Both the position numbers and the translations under genes were made by a program. Of a DNA stretch of 60,851 bases, positions 1 through 8,919 are shown one piece after another. This DNA comes from Clostridia bacterium (lineage in GTDB: Bacteria > Bacillota > Clostridia > Monoglobales > Monoglobaceae), in contig JAFQSM010000018.1 in the NCBI GenBank assembly GCA_017409575.1, forward strand, positions 1 to 60,851, read 5' to 3'. The notes below the pieces were generated by a model that had not been told where the DNA came from, ran no database searches, and worked only from the letters and a program-made list of their open reading frames with translations. How positions within the stretch are numbered: the stretch's first letter is position 1; each line of letters starts with the position of its first letter.

Positions 1-1
1 C

Positions 2-292
2 GAAACTGCCCATGTTATGTCAAAGCATCCGCACCTTGCAGTACCCGAAAGATACGATGCCGAATCAGGACACAGCATCCATCGGACCGAACTTCTTGAC
101 AAACTTGGTGTCGACATAAGAAACAGCTGGGATGCAAACTATCCAAACGCATTCGACGGAAATGCGCCTTTTGGTTGCTCGCACACTATAGGTCAGGCGA
201 TAACTCAGCTTGAAAGCGAAAGAATTGCAAGAATCCTTACAGCCGTAAAAAATGACCAAACTTACGTCGAAGCAGCTCAAAGGCTGAGCTGA
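2..292 (+). CDS. C-terminal fragment, possible creatininase-family amidohydrolase
   Basis: The reading frame is open from the window edge, so the N-terminus is missing; about 96 residues remain and end in TGA. The fragment keeps an ETAHVM stretch, then a PN-A--G segment and an ESERIARIL helix near the end. This order (Glu-Thr metal-site region, a Gly/Pro loop, a terminal helix starting with Glu) is reminiscent of the C-terminal part of creatininase-family enzymes, which hydrolyse cyclic amide bonds with two metal ions. The similarity is by eye only and the diagnostic N-terminal metal ligands lie outside the window. It faces the acyl-CoA-ligase gene convergently and shares a terminator hairpin with it. 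Confidence 0.4.
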   Translation, partial: ETAHVMSKHPHLAVPERYDAESGHSIHRTELLDKLGVDIRNSWDANYPNAFDGNAPFGCSHTIGQAITQLESERIARILTAVKNDQTYVEAAQRLS

Positions 293-306
293 TAAAAAAC
301 ATACAA

Positions 307-341
307 AAGTGCTTGTGGCAAAAACCTTGCCACAAGCACTT
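307..341. terminator. Bidirectional intrinsic terminator
   Basis: Perfect 14-bp stem (307-320 with 328-341) with a 7-nt loop between two convergent genes. It is flanked by A/T runs on both sides, so it can end transcription from either strand. Confidence 0.85.
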
Positions 342-346
342 AATTT

Positions 347-2086
347 TTATGCCAAAACCGGCTCTTCCTTATTTTCTTTGCTTTCTTCCTCCTCTTCAAG
401 CTGACGGTAAGCAACCTTGCCGACCAGAGTTTTGGGAAGCTCGTCTCGGAACTCAATTTCTCTTGGCATTGCATACTTTGCAATTTGCTTCGAGCAAAAA
501 CTCAGGATTTTTTCTTTTGTCTCATCGTTTGCCGGCACACCCTCTTTAAGCATAACAAAGGCTTTTACCTTTTGCATACGATAATCGTCTTTTACGCCAA
601 CAACACAGCTCATCTGCACAAGCTCGCACGAGTCGATGATGTTTTCAATCTGGTTGGGATACACATTGTATCCGGATGTGATAATCATCCGCTTTGCTCT
701 GCCCTTAAAGTACACAAAGCCCTCCGCATCCATCATTCCCAAATCGCCGGTGTATACCCAAGTAAGTCCGTCTGCATGCGTGCGAAGCGTTTTTGCCGTC
801 TCTTCAGGGTGATTCAGATATTCTTTCATTACTGTCGGTCCCGCAAGAAGAATTTCGCCCTCTTCACCATAGGGAACCTCCTCGTCGGTGTCGGGTTTTA
901 CAATCTTTATGTATGTATCGGGGAACGGAAGTCCGATACTACCCTCTTTTGACATATGCGGCGGAGTAAGACAGCACGCGGTAACAGTTTCGGTCGTGCC
1001 ATAGCCTTCACGCACCTGAATAACAGCATTGTGGTCATAAAGGAATTTGTCAAGCTTCTTTTTAAGCTCGATTGAAAGTGAGTCTCCGCCCGAAAAGATA
1101 CCTTTCAGGCACGAAAGGTCTGCCTTGTCCATTGACGGAAGTCTGAGAAGTGCCTCATAAAGTGTAGGTACACCTGCTATAAAATTACATCTGCATTTGG
1201 TAATGAGCTTTCCATAACTCTTTGGCGTAAATCGGGGAACAAGTACGCATCTTCCGCCGCTTATCAGCATTGTATGTATGCACACACCAAGTCCAAAGCC
1301 ATGGAAAATCGGCATTGCTGCAAGCATCTTGTCGCCAACCCTGAACATCGGGTTTGTTGCAATTACCTGCCTACCAAGAGCATTGAAGTTGCCGTTTGTA
1401 ATGACAATCCCCTTGGTTTTGCCGGTTGTTCCGCCGGAATAAAGAATAACTGCCGGGTCGTCTTTGGTGCGCTCCACCTTGTATTTCCAGAAGCACGCCT
1501 TGCCATAGCGCAAAAATTCGTTCCATCGGATTACCGGTGCATCGTCGGGAATTTTTTTTGTTTTGTGACCCTCGGTAAGCATATACCCTGCCTTTACCGG
1601 TTTTGAAAGCTCGTCTTTTATGGATGCAATTATCACATTTACAAGCTTTGTATTTTGACGGATTGCCTCGATTTTGTGATAAAACTGGTCAAGAGTTATA
1701 ACTGTCACACTATCGGATTCGTTTAAATAAAATTCTATTTCCTTTTCGGCAGACAACGGATGAATCATATTACACACTCCACCTACAAGGTTTACCGCAT
1801 AGAAAAGGAAAATCGCCTGTGGGCAGTTGGGCATTGCAATTGTAACCCTGTCACCCTCTCTTACCCCTATGGTCTTAAGGCTTTTTGCACAAGCCTCGAC
1901 TTTTTCGACCAATGTTTTGTATGTTGTGGATTTTCCCATAAAGTCAAATGCAACATTGTTGGGATATTTTTCAGCTACCTCCCTGAGTGCATCAAACATC
2001 GAGCCCTCGGGATACTCAAGATGAACAGGTATATCCCCTGTATGTTTTGTCCATGGCGCCTTTGCTGTGACATTTAAATTTTCCAT
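347..2086 (-). CDS. Class I adenylate-forming enzyme (acyl-CoA ligase-like)
   Basis: 579 residues, the usual size for an AMP-dependent acyl-CoA synthetase. The phosphate-binding loop YSGGTTGKTKG is at about residues 216-226, the GYGTTET motif at 361-367, the TGD motif at 446-448, the hinge region following at about 460-476, and the C-terminal catalytic lysine (PKTLVGK) at about residue 557. Such enzymes adenylate a carboxylic acid and usually pass it to CoA. The acid is not readable; the overall form resembles medium/long-chain fatty acyl ligases. It ends in an unusual acidic Glu/Lys-rich tail. It lies 10 bp downstream of an acyltransferase-like gene on the same strand, so activation and transfer of an acyl group may be coupled (inference). 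Confidence 0.85.
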   Translation of the reverse strand: MENLNVTAKAPWTKHTGDIPVHLEYPEGSMFDALREVAEKYPNNVAFDFMGKSTTYKTLVEKVEACAKSLKTIGVREGDRVTIAMPNCPQAIFLFYAVNLVGGVCNMIHPLSAEKEIEFYLNESDSVTVITLDQFYHKIEAIRQNTKLVNVIIASIKDELSKPVKAGYMLTEGHKTKKIPDDAPVIRWNEFLRYGKACFWKYKVERTKDDPAVILYSGGTTGKTKGIVITNGNFNALGRQVIATNPMFRVGDKMLAAMPIFHGFGLGVCIHTMLISGGRCVLVPRFTPKSYGKLITKCRCNFIAGVPTLYEALLRLPSMDKADLSCLKGIFSGGDSLSIELKKKLDKFLYDHNAVIQVREGYGTTETVTACCLTPPHMSKEGSIGLPFPDTYIKIVKPDTDEEVPYGEEGEILLAGPTVMKEYLNHPEETAKTLRTHADGLTWVYTGDLGMMDAEGFVYFKGRAKRMIITSGYNVYPNQIENIIDSCELVQMSCVVGVKDDYRMQKVKAFVMLKEGVPANDETKEKILSFCSKQIAKYAMPREIEFRDELPKTLVGKVAYRQLEEEEESKENKEEPVLA

Positions 2087-2096
2087 TTTTTTCTCC

Positions 2097-2969
2097 TTAG
2101 TACTCTACCGGTGTTGATGCAGGCTGCTCCAGAAGTTCGGGGTTTTCAAGCAATTTTTTAAGCAGCTTTACTGTCTTTGAAAAATAGTATCCGTCGGCAA
2201 TTCGCTCGTCCACAGTAAGACCCAGGTCCACTGTATCTTTCATTTCATACGAGCCGTCATCATTAAAAACAGGGCGCATCTTTTTTTCGCCAACTACAAT
2301 AAACATCGAATTTGTACCCCAGTTTGTCAGGTGATGATAACCGCTTTTAAGCTTGATTGAACCTAAATTCGAAAGCACTACCGACGAATGATACGGGTCT
2401 GTTGAAATAAGTGCCTGCGGTGCCTTGCCATAGCGCACCAGTATACGAACAAGCCTTGCAATAGCAGCGCTTAGCCATCTTGGTAATTTTGTAAGAATGT
2501 CCATCACATTGGATGATGTGTCAACCTTGCCCTTGCGGCAATCCATAACCTGATGTCTGATACTTTCGTGAACGCTTTCAAGGTTTGTATTTTCGTTTGC
2601 ACGGATAAAAGCAAGTCCCTCACGCGCTTCGTCTTCAAATTGTTTTTTTATTACAAACGCTGCCGAAATTTCATTCTTTTGATAAAGTCTGTCGTTTGCA
2701 ATAAATCTGTTCAGTTTTGGTCTCAGGGTGATGCATCTGATAATAGCAGTCACTATAATATGAAACAGCGTATACTTAAATTCCGGGTTGTCGCTGTTAA
2801 GTTTTTCAAGATATGTATTTATGTTGGTAAGGTCAAACCGCTCCGAAACAAATGCCTCGTTGTCGCACCGGTTTGGATGAATAAGCGGAACAATAAGGTG
2901 CATTCCGTCAATATCTCTGACAAGTTTTGCGTCTTTCCGGTCGCCCATGCGGCGTCTTGTTTTTTCCAT
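2097..2969 (-). CDS. E2/CAT-like acyltransferase domain protein, catalytic His missing
   Basis: 290 residues resembling the catalytic domain of 2-oxoacid dehydrogenase E2 / chloramphenicol acetyltransferase enzymes, without lipoyl or E1/E3-binding domains. The middle (about residues 45-130) has the usual 'YTLFHIIV-AI-R' helix and 'F-A--RLY' strand; a Ser/Asn-rich strand follows near 195-215. The C-terminal active-site motif, normally H-R--DG in E2, reads D254-E255-R256...D259-G260, so the general-base histidine is replaced by glutamate. The fold call is fairly good; activity is uncertain. It sits immediately upstream of the acyl-CoA-ligase-like gene in the same direction (10-bp gap). Confidence 0.65.
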   Translation of the reverse strand: MEKTRRRMGDRKDAKLVRDIDGMHLIVPLIHPNRCDNEAFVSERFDLTNINTYLEKLNSDNPEFKYTLFHIIVTAIIRCITLRPKLNRFIANDRLYQKNEISAAFVIKKQFEDEAREGLAFIRANENTNLESVHESIRHQVMDCRKGKVDTSSNVMDILTKLPRWLSAAIARLVRILVRYGKAPQALISTDPYHSSVVLSNLGSIKLKSGYHHLTNWGTNSMFIVVGEKKMRPVFNDDGSYEMKDTVDLGLTVDERIADGYYFSKTVKLLKKLLENPELLEQPASTPVEY

Positions 2970-3014
2970 AAAATAATCCTCCAGATACTTCCATATATTA
3001 CATTTTAATACACA

Positions 3015-3043
3015 AAATATCCACCCGTAAAAAGTGGATATTT
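3015..3043 (-). terminator. Terminator after the TPR gene
   Basis: Ten-bp stem (3015-3024 with 3034-3043) overlapping the stop codon of the TPR gene and followed on the minus strand by a T run. It separates the asnS-TPR unit from the acyltransferase/ligase pair. Confidence 0.6.
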
Positions 3044-3770
3044 AATCTTTTTCCAAAAGCAAAGCTTCAACTTCCTCTTTTGACTTTATGCTCAAAAAGC
3101 TGAATTTTTTAGAAAGTGATTCTCTTATAAGCGCGAGTCCGCGTTCTTTTTCTCCTTCAGCAATCAAAATCAGACCATAGCTATAGTATGGCTCGGGGAA
3201 GTACGGTTCTTTGGCAAGAAGTTCTTCATAAAGCTCCTTTGCTCTGGCAGTATTTTTGCAAAGAGCATAGCTTTCGGCAAGGTTGTCCATGATAATCAAA
3301 TCTTCTGAGTTGTAATCATATGCTTCCAAATTAAACTCAAGTGCCTTTTTGCCGTTGCCTTTTAAATTATACAAAAGTCCTAAGTTTTGATAAAGATTGG
3401 TATTTTTGAAATCAACCATTGAATCTTCCATAAGCTCGATTGCAAGGTCAATATTGCCCTCTTTCCATTCCACAAGCGCAAGCATGGACTTGATACGTTT
3501 TTTGAGTGCATCTTTTTTTGCATCCAAAGACGCTCGAGTCAATATGTCGCGTGCAAAACTGATGTTGCCGCTTCGAAGCAGAACATAGCCGTAATACATC
3601 AAATCCTCGGGATCAAGGGTGCCAATTCTTGTGGCAATTCCAAAAAGTTTGAGGGCTTTTTCGGTATTGCCTGTGCGGAAATTGATTCTGGCAGCCAGGC
3701 AAAGAAGTCTTGTCCTGCGCCAAAAAATCAAAACCGCCATTATAATAAGTGATGCATACAAAATTATCAT
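3042..3770 (-). CDS. Membrane-anchored TPR protein of unknown role
   Basis: 242 residues. One N-terminal hydrophobic segment (about residues 2-16) is followed by Arg-rich positive residues, suggesting an N-terminal membrane anchor with the rest cytoplasmic. The remainder is a series of about five helical pairs with TPR spacing: alternating small residues with 'A--LY--G' or 'ALE-N-EAY' patterns, for example around residues 30-60, 100-125, 130-160 and 195-225. TPR arrays mediate protein-protein contacts. It starts 16 bp after asnS on the same strand with an AAGAAGG ribosome binding site, so it is probably cotranscribed with asnS. Confidence 0.75.
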   Translation of the reverse strand: MIILYASLIIMAVLIFWRRTRLLCLAARINFRTGNTEKALKLFGIATRIGTLDPEDLMYYGYVLLRSGNISFARDILTRASLDAKKDALKKRIKSMLALVEWKEGNIDLAIELMEDSMVDFKNTNLYQNLGLLYNLKGNGKKALEFNLEAYDYNSEDLIIMDNLAESYALCKNTARAKELYEELLAKEPYFPEPYYSYGLILIAEGEKERGLALIRESLSKKFSFLSIKSKEEVEALLLEKD

Positions 3771-3786
3771 TTCAAAAACCTTCTTA

Positions 3787-5169
3787 CTACCCCAAATTGT
3801 TCACTGTTCTTGGATAAGGCAATACATCGCGGATGTTGCCCATGCCTGTAAGATACATAACTGCTCTTTCAAAGCCAAGCCCAAATCCTGCGTGCTTTGT
3901 TCCGCCGTATCTTCTCAGGTCAAGATAATGTGCATAATCGTCAATGTTCAATCCGCCCTCTTCCATTCTTGAAAGAAGAATATCCATACGCTCTTCTCTT
4001 TGGCTTCCGCCGATGATTTCGCCAACGCCGGGAACAAGACAGTCCATAGCGGCAACAGTCTTGCCGTCGTCGTTAAGACGCATATAAAACGCTTTTATTT
4101 CCTTTGGATAATCAGTCACAAACACCGGCTTTTTAAATACTTCTTCTGTAAGGTATCTTTCGTGCTCGGTCTGAAGGTCAATACCCCACTTCACAGGATA
4201 TTCAAAGTTCTTTCCGCTCTTTTCAAGAATCTCAACCGCTTCGGTATATGTCACATGACCAAAATCGTTTTCAAGAATGTTGTTGAGTCTGTCAATAAGA
4301 CCTTTGTCAACAAAGTTGTTGAAGAATTCCATTTCTTCGGGTGCATTTTCAAGAACATAACGGATAATATACTTAAGCATATCCTCTGCAAGACGCATAT
4401 CGTCAGCAAGGTCAGCAAATGCAATTTCGGGCTCTATCATCCAGAACTCTGCCGCGTGTCTTGTTGTGTTGGAGTTTTCAGCTCTGAAAGTCGGACCGAA
4501 TGTGTATATGTCACCAAACGCCATCGAGAAGGTCTCACCCTCAAGCTGACCGCTTACGGTAAGAGAAGTTTCGCGGCCAAAGAAGTCCTGTGAATAATCA
4601 ATCTTTCCTTGTTCATCCTTAGGAAGATTGTCCATATCAAGTGTGGTAACCCTGAACATCTCGCCTGCACCCTCGCAATCACTGCCTGTGATGAGGGGAG
4701 TATGAACATACACAAAGCCTCTTTCGTTAAAGAACTTGTGTATTGCATAGGCAATAAGCGAACGAACGCGGAAAACCGCCGAGAATGTATTTGTTCTTGG
4801 TCTCAGATGCGGAATTGTTCTTAAATACTCAAATGTATGACGCTTCTTCTGCAATGGATAATCAGGAGTGCTTTCTCCCTCAATTTCCACCTTGGTTGCC
4901 TTGATTTCAAAAGGCTGTTTTGCATCAGGGGTCAAAACAAGGGTTCCCTCAATGCGAAGTGCAGCACCTACATTAAGCTTGCAAAGCTTTGCAAAATTAT
5001 CAAGTTTTTCTTCCTCAATAACAACCTGAATATTTTTGAAGAATGAGCCGTCGTTGACCTCAATAAAGCCAAACATTTTTGATGCACGCAGGGTCCTTAC
5101 CCAGCCACATATCGAAACCGACTTGCCGTCAAGCTCGCCGGACTTTAAAAACACTTCTTTAATCTTCAT
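3787..5169 (-). CDS. asnS: Asparaginyl-tRNA synthetase
   Basis: 460 residues, a standard length. An N-terminal OB-fold anticodon-binding domain (about residues 1-105) starts with [11 protein letters not shown]. The class II catalytic core follows, with motif 2 [15 protein letters not shown] around 228-242 and motif 3 [15 protein letters not shown] near the C-terminus. The RAEN-S-T-RH-AEFW signature and C-terminal [10 protein letters not shown] separate AsnRS from AspRS. It charges tRNA-Asn with asparagine. A sigma-A-type promoter lies just upstream. Confidence 0.95.
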   Translation of the reverse strand: MKIKEVFLKSGELDGKSVSICGWVRTLRASKMFGFIEVNDGSFFKNIQVVIEEEKLDNFAKLCKLNVGAALRIEGTLVLTPDAKQPFEIKATKVEIEGESTPDYPLQKKRHTFEYLRTIPHLRPRTNTFSAVFRVRSLIAYAIHKFFNERGFVYVHTPLITGSDCEGAGEMFRVTTLDMDNLPKDEQGKIDYSQDFFGRETSLTVSGQLEGETFSMAFGDIYTFGPTFRAENSNTTRHAAEFWMIEPEIAFADLADDMRLAEDMLKYIIRYVLENAPEEMEFFNNFVDKGLIDRLNNILENDFGHVTYTEAVEILEKSGKNFEYPVKWGIDLQTEHERYLTEEVFKKPVFVTDYPKEIKAFYMRLNDDGKTVAAMDCLVPGVGEIIGGSQREERMDILLSRMEEGGLNIDDYAHYLDLRRYGGTKHAGFGLGFERAVMYLTGMGNIRDVLPYPRTVNNLG

Positions 5170-5200
5170 ATTTCAAACCGTCCTTATCTATAATACTAAT

Positions 5201-5229
5201 ATTATACAAAATATTTTTGATAAAATCAA
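5201..5229 (-). promoter_or_regulatory. Promoter of asnS
   Basis: On the minus strand TTGATT, 17-bp spacer, TATAAT, about 35 bp upstream of the asnS start. There is no room here for a T-box leader. Confidence 0.65.
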
Positions 5230-5263
5230 CCATAATATGTAATATCCAAAAAATTTTACCTTA

Positions 5264-6106
5264 TTACTCAGCTATACTTTGCCCATTTCTTGCATCATAA
5301 TACAAAATTTCGCCCGAATCTATCGCAATCTGCCAAACCGGGATTGCCAGCACATTTTGATAATCCTCAACTGTCCCCCCTATATAATACCCGGGGGTTA
5401 TGCTTACGATTGTGTGTGCCACACCTTTTTGAAGTTTTGGGTTTTTGGGGAGTTCTGTCAAAATGCTCGTTATGCTGAAAAACTGCACCTCACTTTTTGA
5501 AACAGCAAGATCTGACACCAGATTTCGTCCTGACACCAGCGTTATCCCCTCGCTGTTTATATCAAAGGATATATATGCGTCAAAAAATGCCGATTCTTCA
5601 TGCTGGGCAGTAAATATTGCCTTCACTCCGTTGTCAACAAGATTTATACCGCTGAAAATATAAAGATCCGAAAGTATCCCAAGCCTTGTCATTTCTTCGC
5701 GACAGATTTTTTCTATGTTTCTTTCCGAAAAGTCCTCTGTCCCGGATGTCGGCTTTTTATTGAAAAACTTAAACTCATTTCCCTCAAGACGCAGTCTGCC
5801 GATGTCGCTTGCGTAAACACCATCCTCATCTTTTGTCCAGCTCTCGCCTAAGAATCTTTTTACCAGATCTTCATTTTCGTCATACATTTTTTCAAGATAA
5901 AATCTGTAAATTTCAGGACTTTGTGGCATTTCCATTTTTTGCGGCAAATAAACCATATCTTTTGCAAGCAGGTTCGTCAGACTTTCAAGCATAATCCGCT
6001 GTTCTTCTTTTTCATAATTCTGGGCATTGTAAAGAACTGCACAAAACATAATGTTGAGTGCTGCAAGTACAAAAATAAATATCGTTTTAAGTCGTCTTAA
6101 ATCCAT
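5264..6106 (-). CDS. yycI: YycI-like membrane-anchored regulatory protein
   Basis: 280 residues with one N-terminal transmembrane helix (about residues 8-27) preceded by MDLRRLKTIF, the characteristic opening of YycI, and a large extracellular part. In Bacillus, YycI and YycH restrain the WalK (YycG) sensor kinase that controls cell-wall turnover. It lies 3 bp after the YycH-like gene and shares its strand, as in the canonical yycHI pair. No walRK genes are within view. Confidence 0.75.
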   Translation of the reverse strand: MDLRRLKTIFIFVLAALNIMFCAVLYNAQNYEKEEQRIMLESLTNLLAKDMVYLPQKMEMPQSPEIYRFYLEKMYDENEDLVKRFLGESWTKDEDGVYASDIGRLRLEGNEFKFFNKKPTSGTEDFSERNIEKICREEMTRLGILSDLYIFSGINLVDNGVKAIFTAQHEESAFFDAYISFDINSEGITLVSGRNLVSDLAVSKSEVQFFSITSILTELPKNPKLQKGVAHTIVSITPGYYIGGTVEDYQNVLAIPVWQIAIDSGEILYYDARNGQSIAE

Positions 6107-6109
6107 ACT

Positions 6110-7549
6110 CTACCTCTCGCCCGAAAGCTTCCATTCCGCGTGTATTTTGTCACCGTTTTTATTATATCTGTAGACTATGCCGGTTTCTTCAATATTCTTT
6201 TTGCCGGGATTTTCAGCAAAATCTTTGTCTATTTCTTCAATAAGTGCTTCAATCTGGGTTTCTGTCTCAAGAACCTTGATGTTTTTAACCTGCATCTTAA
6301 GTTCTACCAGTCTTCCGCCCTCGACCGCCATATATATCGCAGGTTCCTGTTCAAACAGTACCTTTTTGCCATCGACAAAATAATCAAAAAAGAACTCTGT
6401 CTTTTTGTTCACCAACGCCTGCTGAGGCTGTTTCGCAAATTTTATGTCAAAACCGCTGCCGTCTTTATCAACTCCGCTGACCTTCATAACTTTTTCGATA
6501 ACATCACAAACACCAAAGGTTATTGCGGAAATTCCGTCACTCCCTGTTGCAAGAAGCGGAATGCCCTCGTTTATCCCCAATGCTTTATATTCAAGCTTTC
6601 CGTCAGGGTATATATTAAGATTGCCGTTTTCCCCCACAAAAATCAAGGCTTTTTCCTGATTTACATACTGTCGTATGGTGTTTGGATTGTATCCGAATAT
6701 ATTTATAAGGTCAGTCACAAATTCGGTTGTTTTTGTAAAATTAAGCCCTGCCTTGTATAACCTCGGGACTTCTGCAACAATATCTTTTGCTTTGATCTTA
6801 TTGGTGTTTATAAGGATCATCGAATTCAGGACCGCCTTGCCATTTGCCTCTTCATCAAGGTTAAGTTCTGCTGCAAATACATAATCTTTTGTGTTCTTCT
6901 TGTCATTTTTCTCTAATATCTGTAACAGCTTCTTGGCTTTGTCATCAACGATTTTTGCCTTGACTATCTTGCCCGAACCACTGCTTCGGAACAAAATTGC
7001 CGTGTCTTTGTCGCTTGACGGTACAACCAACACCTCTGAATACTCAGTAAAGAACTTTGGAAATCCCATATTTTTTATTTTATAAATTTCCGCCTCATAT
7101 TCCGGATAACGCTCTGCAGAGTATCTCAGGTAGACCGAATTTGTCTTAAGTGCAGTCTCCCATTCCTTTTTTCCGCTCTCTGTTATTTCTTCGCGTGGCA
7201 AGGCATAGGCTGCGCAAATCATCTCGTTTGCAACAGCAGCTACCGTCTCAAAATCATCGCTTGCGCCTGAAAGAACTGTTCTTCCCTGATTTTGGTTTAT
7301 CAGTGCAAAGGTCGGCTCGTTAAGCCGGTCAAAAACATCTGTCTGGGTTTCTGCCGTCATTTTTCCATAATCTGTCGTATCATTTGCAGTGCTTGTGCCA
7401 CCCCAGAAGTTGTCCGAAAGTGCTTGTTCGCGATAAATCTCAAAACTTCTGTAACAAAAAAAAAGGCAACTCAAAGAAAGCACCACAAGGATTATAGTTT
7501 TTAACTTTTCGGCAATCTTCGCTTTTTTGATTCTGCTTATTTTTTTCAT
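6110..7549 (-). CDS. yycH: YycH-like membrane-anchored regulatory protein
   Basis: 479 residues: a basic N-terminus, one transmembrane helix at about residues 17-35, then a long extracellular region of alternating beta/alpha segments. Size, topology and its place directly before a YycI-like gene support YycH; sequence identity within this family is low, so the call relies on context. The family keeps the essential WalK kinase in check through transmembrane contacts. The start has a good AAGGAAAG ribosome binding site. Confidence 0.65.
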   Translation of the reverse strand: MKKISRIKKAKIAEKLKTIILVVLSLSCLFFCYRSFEIYREQALSDNFWGGTSTANDTTDYGKMTAETQTDVFDRLNEPTFALINQNQGRTVLSGASDDFETVAAVANEMICAAYALPREEITESGKKEWETALKTNSVYLRYSAERYPEYEAEIYKIKNMGFPKFFTEYSEVLVVPSSDKDTAILFRSSGSGKIVKAKIVDDKAKKLLQILEKNDKKNTKDYVFAAELNLDEEANGKAVLNSMILINTNKIKAKDIVAEVPRLYKAGLNFTKTTEFVTDLINIFGYNPNTIRQYVNQEKALIFVGENGNLNIYPDGKLEYKALGINEGIPLLATGSDGISAITFGVCDVIEKVMKVSGVDKDGSGFDIKFAKQPQQALVNKKTEFFFDYFVDGKKVLFEQEPAIYMAVEGGRLVELKMQVKNIKVLETETQIEALIEEIDKDFAENPGKKNIEETGIVYRYNKNGDKIHAEWKLSGER

Positions 7550-7582
7550 TTTTCAGTCTTTCCTTACTGTATTTAATATTCA

Positions 7583-7608
7583 AAAAGGCGACCCTAAGGT
7601 CGCCTTTT
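7583..7608 (-). terminator. Terminator between the secreted-protein gene and yycH
   Basis: Perfect 11-bp GC-rich stem (7583-7593 with 7598-7608), 4-nt loop, T run on the minus strand. It lies 53 bp after the secreted-protein gene and 34 bp before yycH, so it should end or attenuate transcription into yycHI. Confidence 0.8.
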
Positions 7609-7660
7609 GTCCAAGCGTAATTCAAGCTTTTGCACAAACAACCTCGATGACTGTTTTTCC

Positions 7661-8143
7661 TTAATCGGTCAGAGATTTGATTATGTCAAACAAATTGTAG
7701 CTGTATTTTGTGATTGACAGCTTCATAAGCTGTACCTTGTCATCCTTTTCGGCATAAATCAAAATGTCATTTGCACCCTGATTTAAAGAAACCGTGTTTA
7801 TGAATAATCCGGATGCCCCCACTTTTACTTCTGCAGGAACTTTTGCCGTCTGAACTGTTCCGTCAGTACTTACATACTGAATGTCGTTCATAATTCTTTT
7901 ATAAACGGCTTCTTCTCCCGAGTACAAATAAAAGCTGACCTGTGCACCTTCTTTGCCATAACCCGATACTATATAAGACGAGTCAAAGGTTGAGTCTTTT
8001 TGATTTTTGGGCTTTGTAACAGCAACCAGATCATTTGCGTTGCCCACAGCATCCACAGCAACAGTATCAGGTGCCGCAAACACCGAAAGCTGCCCAACAA
8101 GCAGAACTGCCAACATCAAAACTGCTATGCAAACCTTTCTCAT
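7661..8143 (-). CDS. Small secreted protein of unknown function
   Basis: 160 residues. A clear Sec signal peptide (MRKVCIAVLMLAVLL core, probable cut after VFA at about residue 23) is followed by a compact beta-rich domain with a 'YIVSGYGKEGAQVSFYLY' strand region and a 'LNQGANDILIYAE' segment, reminiscent of Ig-like/bacterial surface modules. There are no catalytic motifs or sorting signal. It stands alone with its own ribosome binding site (AAAGGAG) and terminator, between yycHI and a divergently transcribed cell-wall amidase, which hints at an envelope role. I do not recognise a named family. Confidence 0.65.
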   Translation of the reverse strand: MRKVCIAVLMLAVLLVGQLSVFAAPDTVAVDAVGNANDLVAVTKPKNQKDSTFDSSYIVSGYGKEGAQVSFYLYSGEEAVYKRIMNDIQYVSTDGTVQTAKVPAEVKVGASGLFINTVSLNQGANDILIYAEKDDKVQLMKLSITKYSYNLFDIIKSLTD

Positions 8144-8296
8144 AATAATTTCTCCTTTATTTCAGGGTATAAGAATACATACTTTCACACTCTTGTTCTC
8201 ATAGTATAACATACAAATATTACAAAGCCATTACAACCACATTACATTTTCCTAAAACATTTAACCCAAAGTTTGTTTCCTCCGTATTATAAAACA

Positions 8297-8313
8297 AGAG
8301 GTGAACTGAATTG
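8297..8313 (+). promoter_or_regulatory. Ribosome binding site deciding a TTG start
   Basis: AGAGGTGA (8297-8304) sits six nt before TTG 8311, and no ATG in that frame is better placed. The same GAGGTGA-then-TTG arrangement recurs at the gerA and yigZ genes. Confidence 0.7.
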
Positions 8314-8871
8314 ATTAAAATCTTTATTGACCCCGGACATGGGGGTCCCGACCCCGGAGCACAAGGCAACGGTGTCAGCGAAGAGGTCGTAAATCTTAAT
8401 GTCTCCCTTGAACTTGCCCGACTTTTGCGAAACGCAGGCTTTGATGTCAGAGTTTATCGCACAACCTCTGACGAAAATGTTCTCGCCAACAAAAACGCGG
8501 ACCTCAGGAATCGTGCCGAAACCGCAAACCGCTGGGGTGCCGATTATTTTATCAGCATCCACACCAACAGTTCCGAGCGACCTGCCGCCCAGGGAGTTGA
8601 GGCTTATGTCTATCGCCTTGGCACAACATCCGAAAGGCTTGGACAATCAATTGTGAACTCGGTTGCCGAAAACTTGGGGTCCGTCAACCGTGGCGTTATG
8701 CAAGCCAATTTTGCAGTCCTCAGGCGGACAGATATGCCGGCAGTTTTGGTGGAGCTTGGATATCTTACAAATGCTACCGAGGCTCTTAATCTCAACAGTC
8801 CTGCATGGCAAAGAGCGGTTGCTGCCGCTATTTTCGAGGGAATAGTTGATTATACAGGGTATCCTGACTGA
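8311..8871 (+). CDS. N-acetylmuramoyl-L-alanine amidase (Amidase_3)
   Basis: 186 residues that consist only of the zinc-dependent amidase domain. DPGHGGPDPGA near the N-terminus carries the first zinc histidine, E-----N---S--LA follows, SIHTNS supplies the second histidine and VELGYLTN near the end the catalytic glutamate. The enzyme cuts the bond between MurNAc and the stem peptide in peptidoglycan. There is no signal peptide or wall-binding domain, so it resembles CwlD-sized enzymes rather than a large autolysin; a sporulation or germination role is possible given the nearby ger operon. Translation begins at TTG. Confidence 0.9.
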   Translation: MIKIFIDPGHGGPDPGAQGNGVSEEVVNLNVSLELARLLRNAGFDVRVYRTTSDENVLANKNADLRNRAETANRWGADYFISIHTNSSERPAAQGVEAYVYRLGTTSERLGQSIVNSVAENLGSVNRGVMQANFAVLRRTDMPAVLVELGYLTNATEALNLNSPAWQRAVAAAIFEGIVDYTGYPD

Positions 8872-8887
8872 TGATATTAAAGTAAAA

Positions 8888-8914
8888 GGCTGTGATAAAA
8901 CAATTATCACAGCC
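8888..8914. terminator. Bidirectional terminator between amidase and VanW genes
   Basis: Perfect 11-bp stem (8888-8898 with 8904-8914) with A-rich left and T-rich right flanks, between convergent genes. Confidence 0.85.
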
Positions 8915-8919
8915 CATTT

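Noticed and set aside
5170..5263. T-box leader upstream of asnS
   Set aside because: Only 94 bp to the next gene and a clear promoter inside it, so no room for a T-box.
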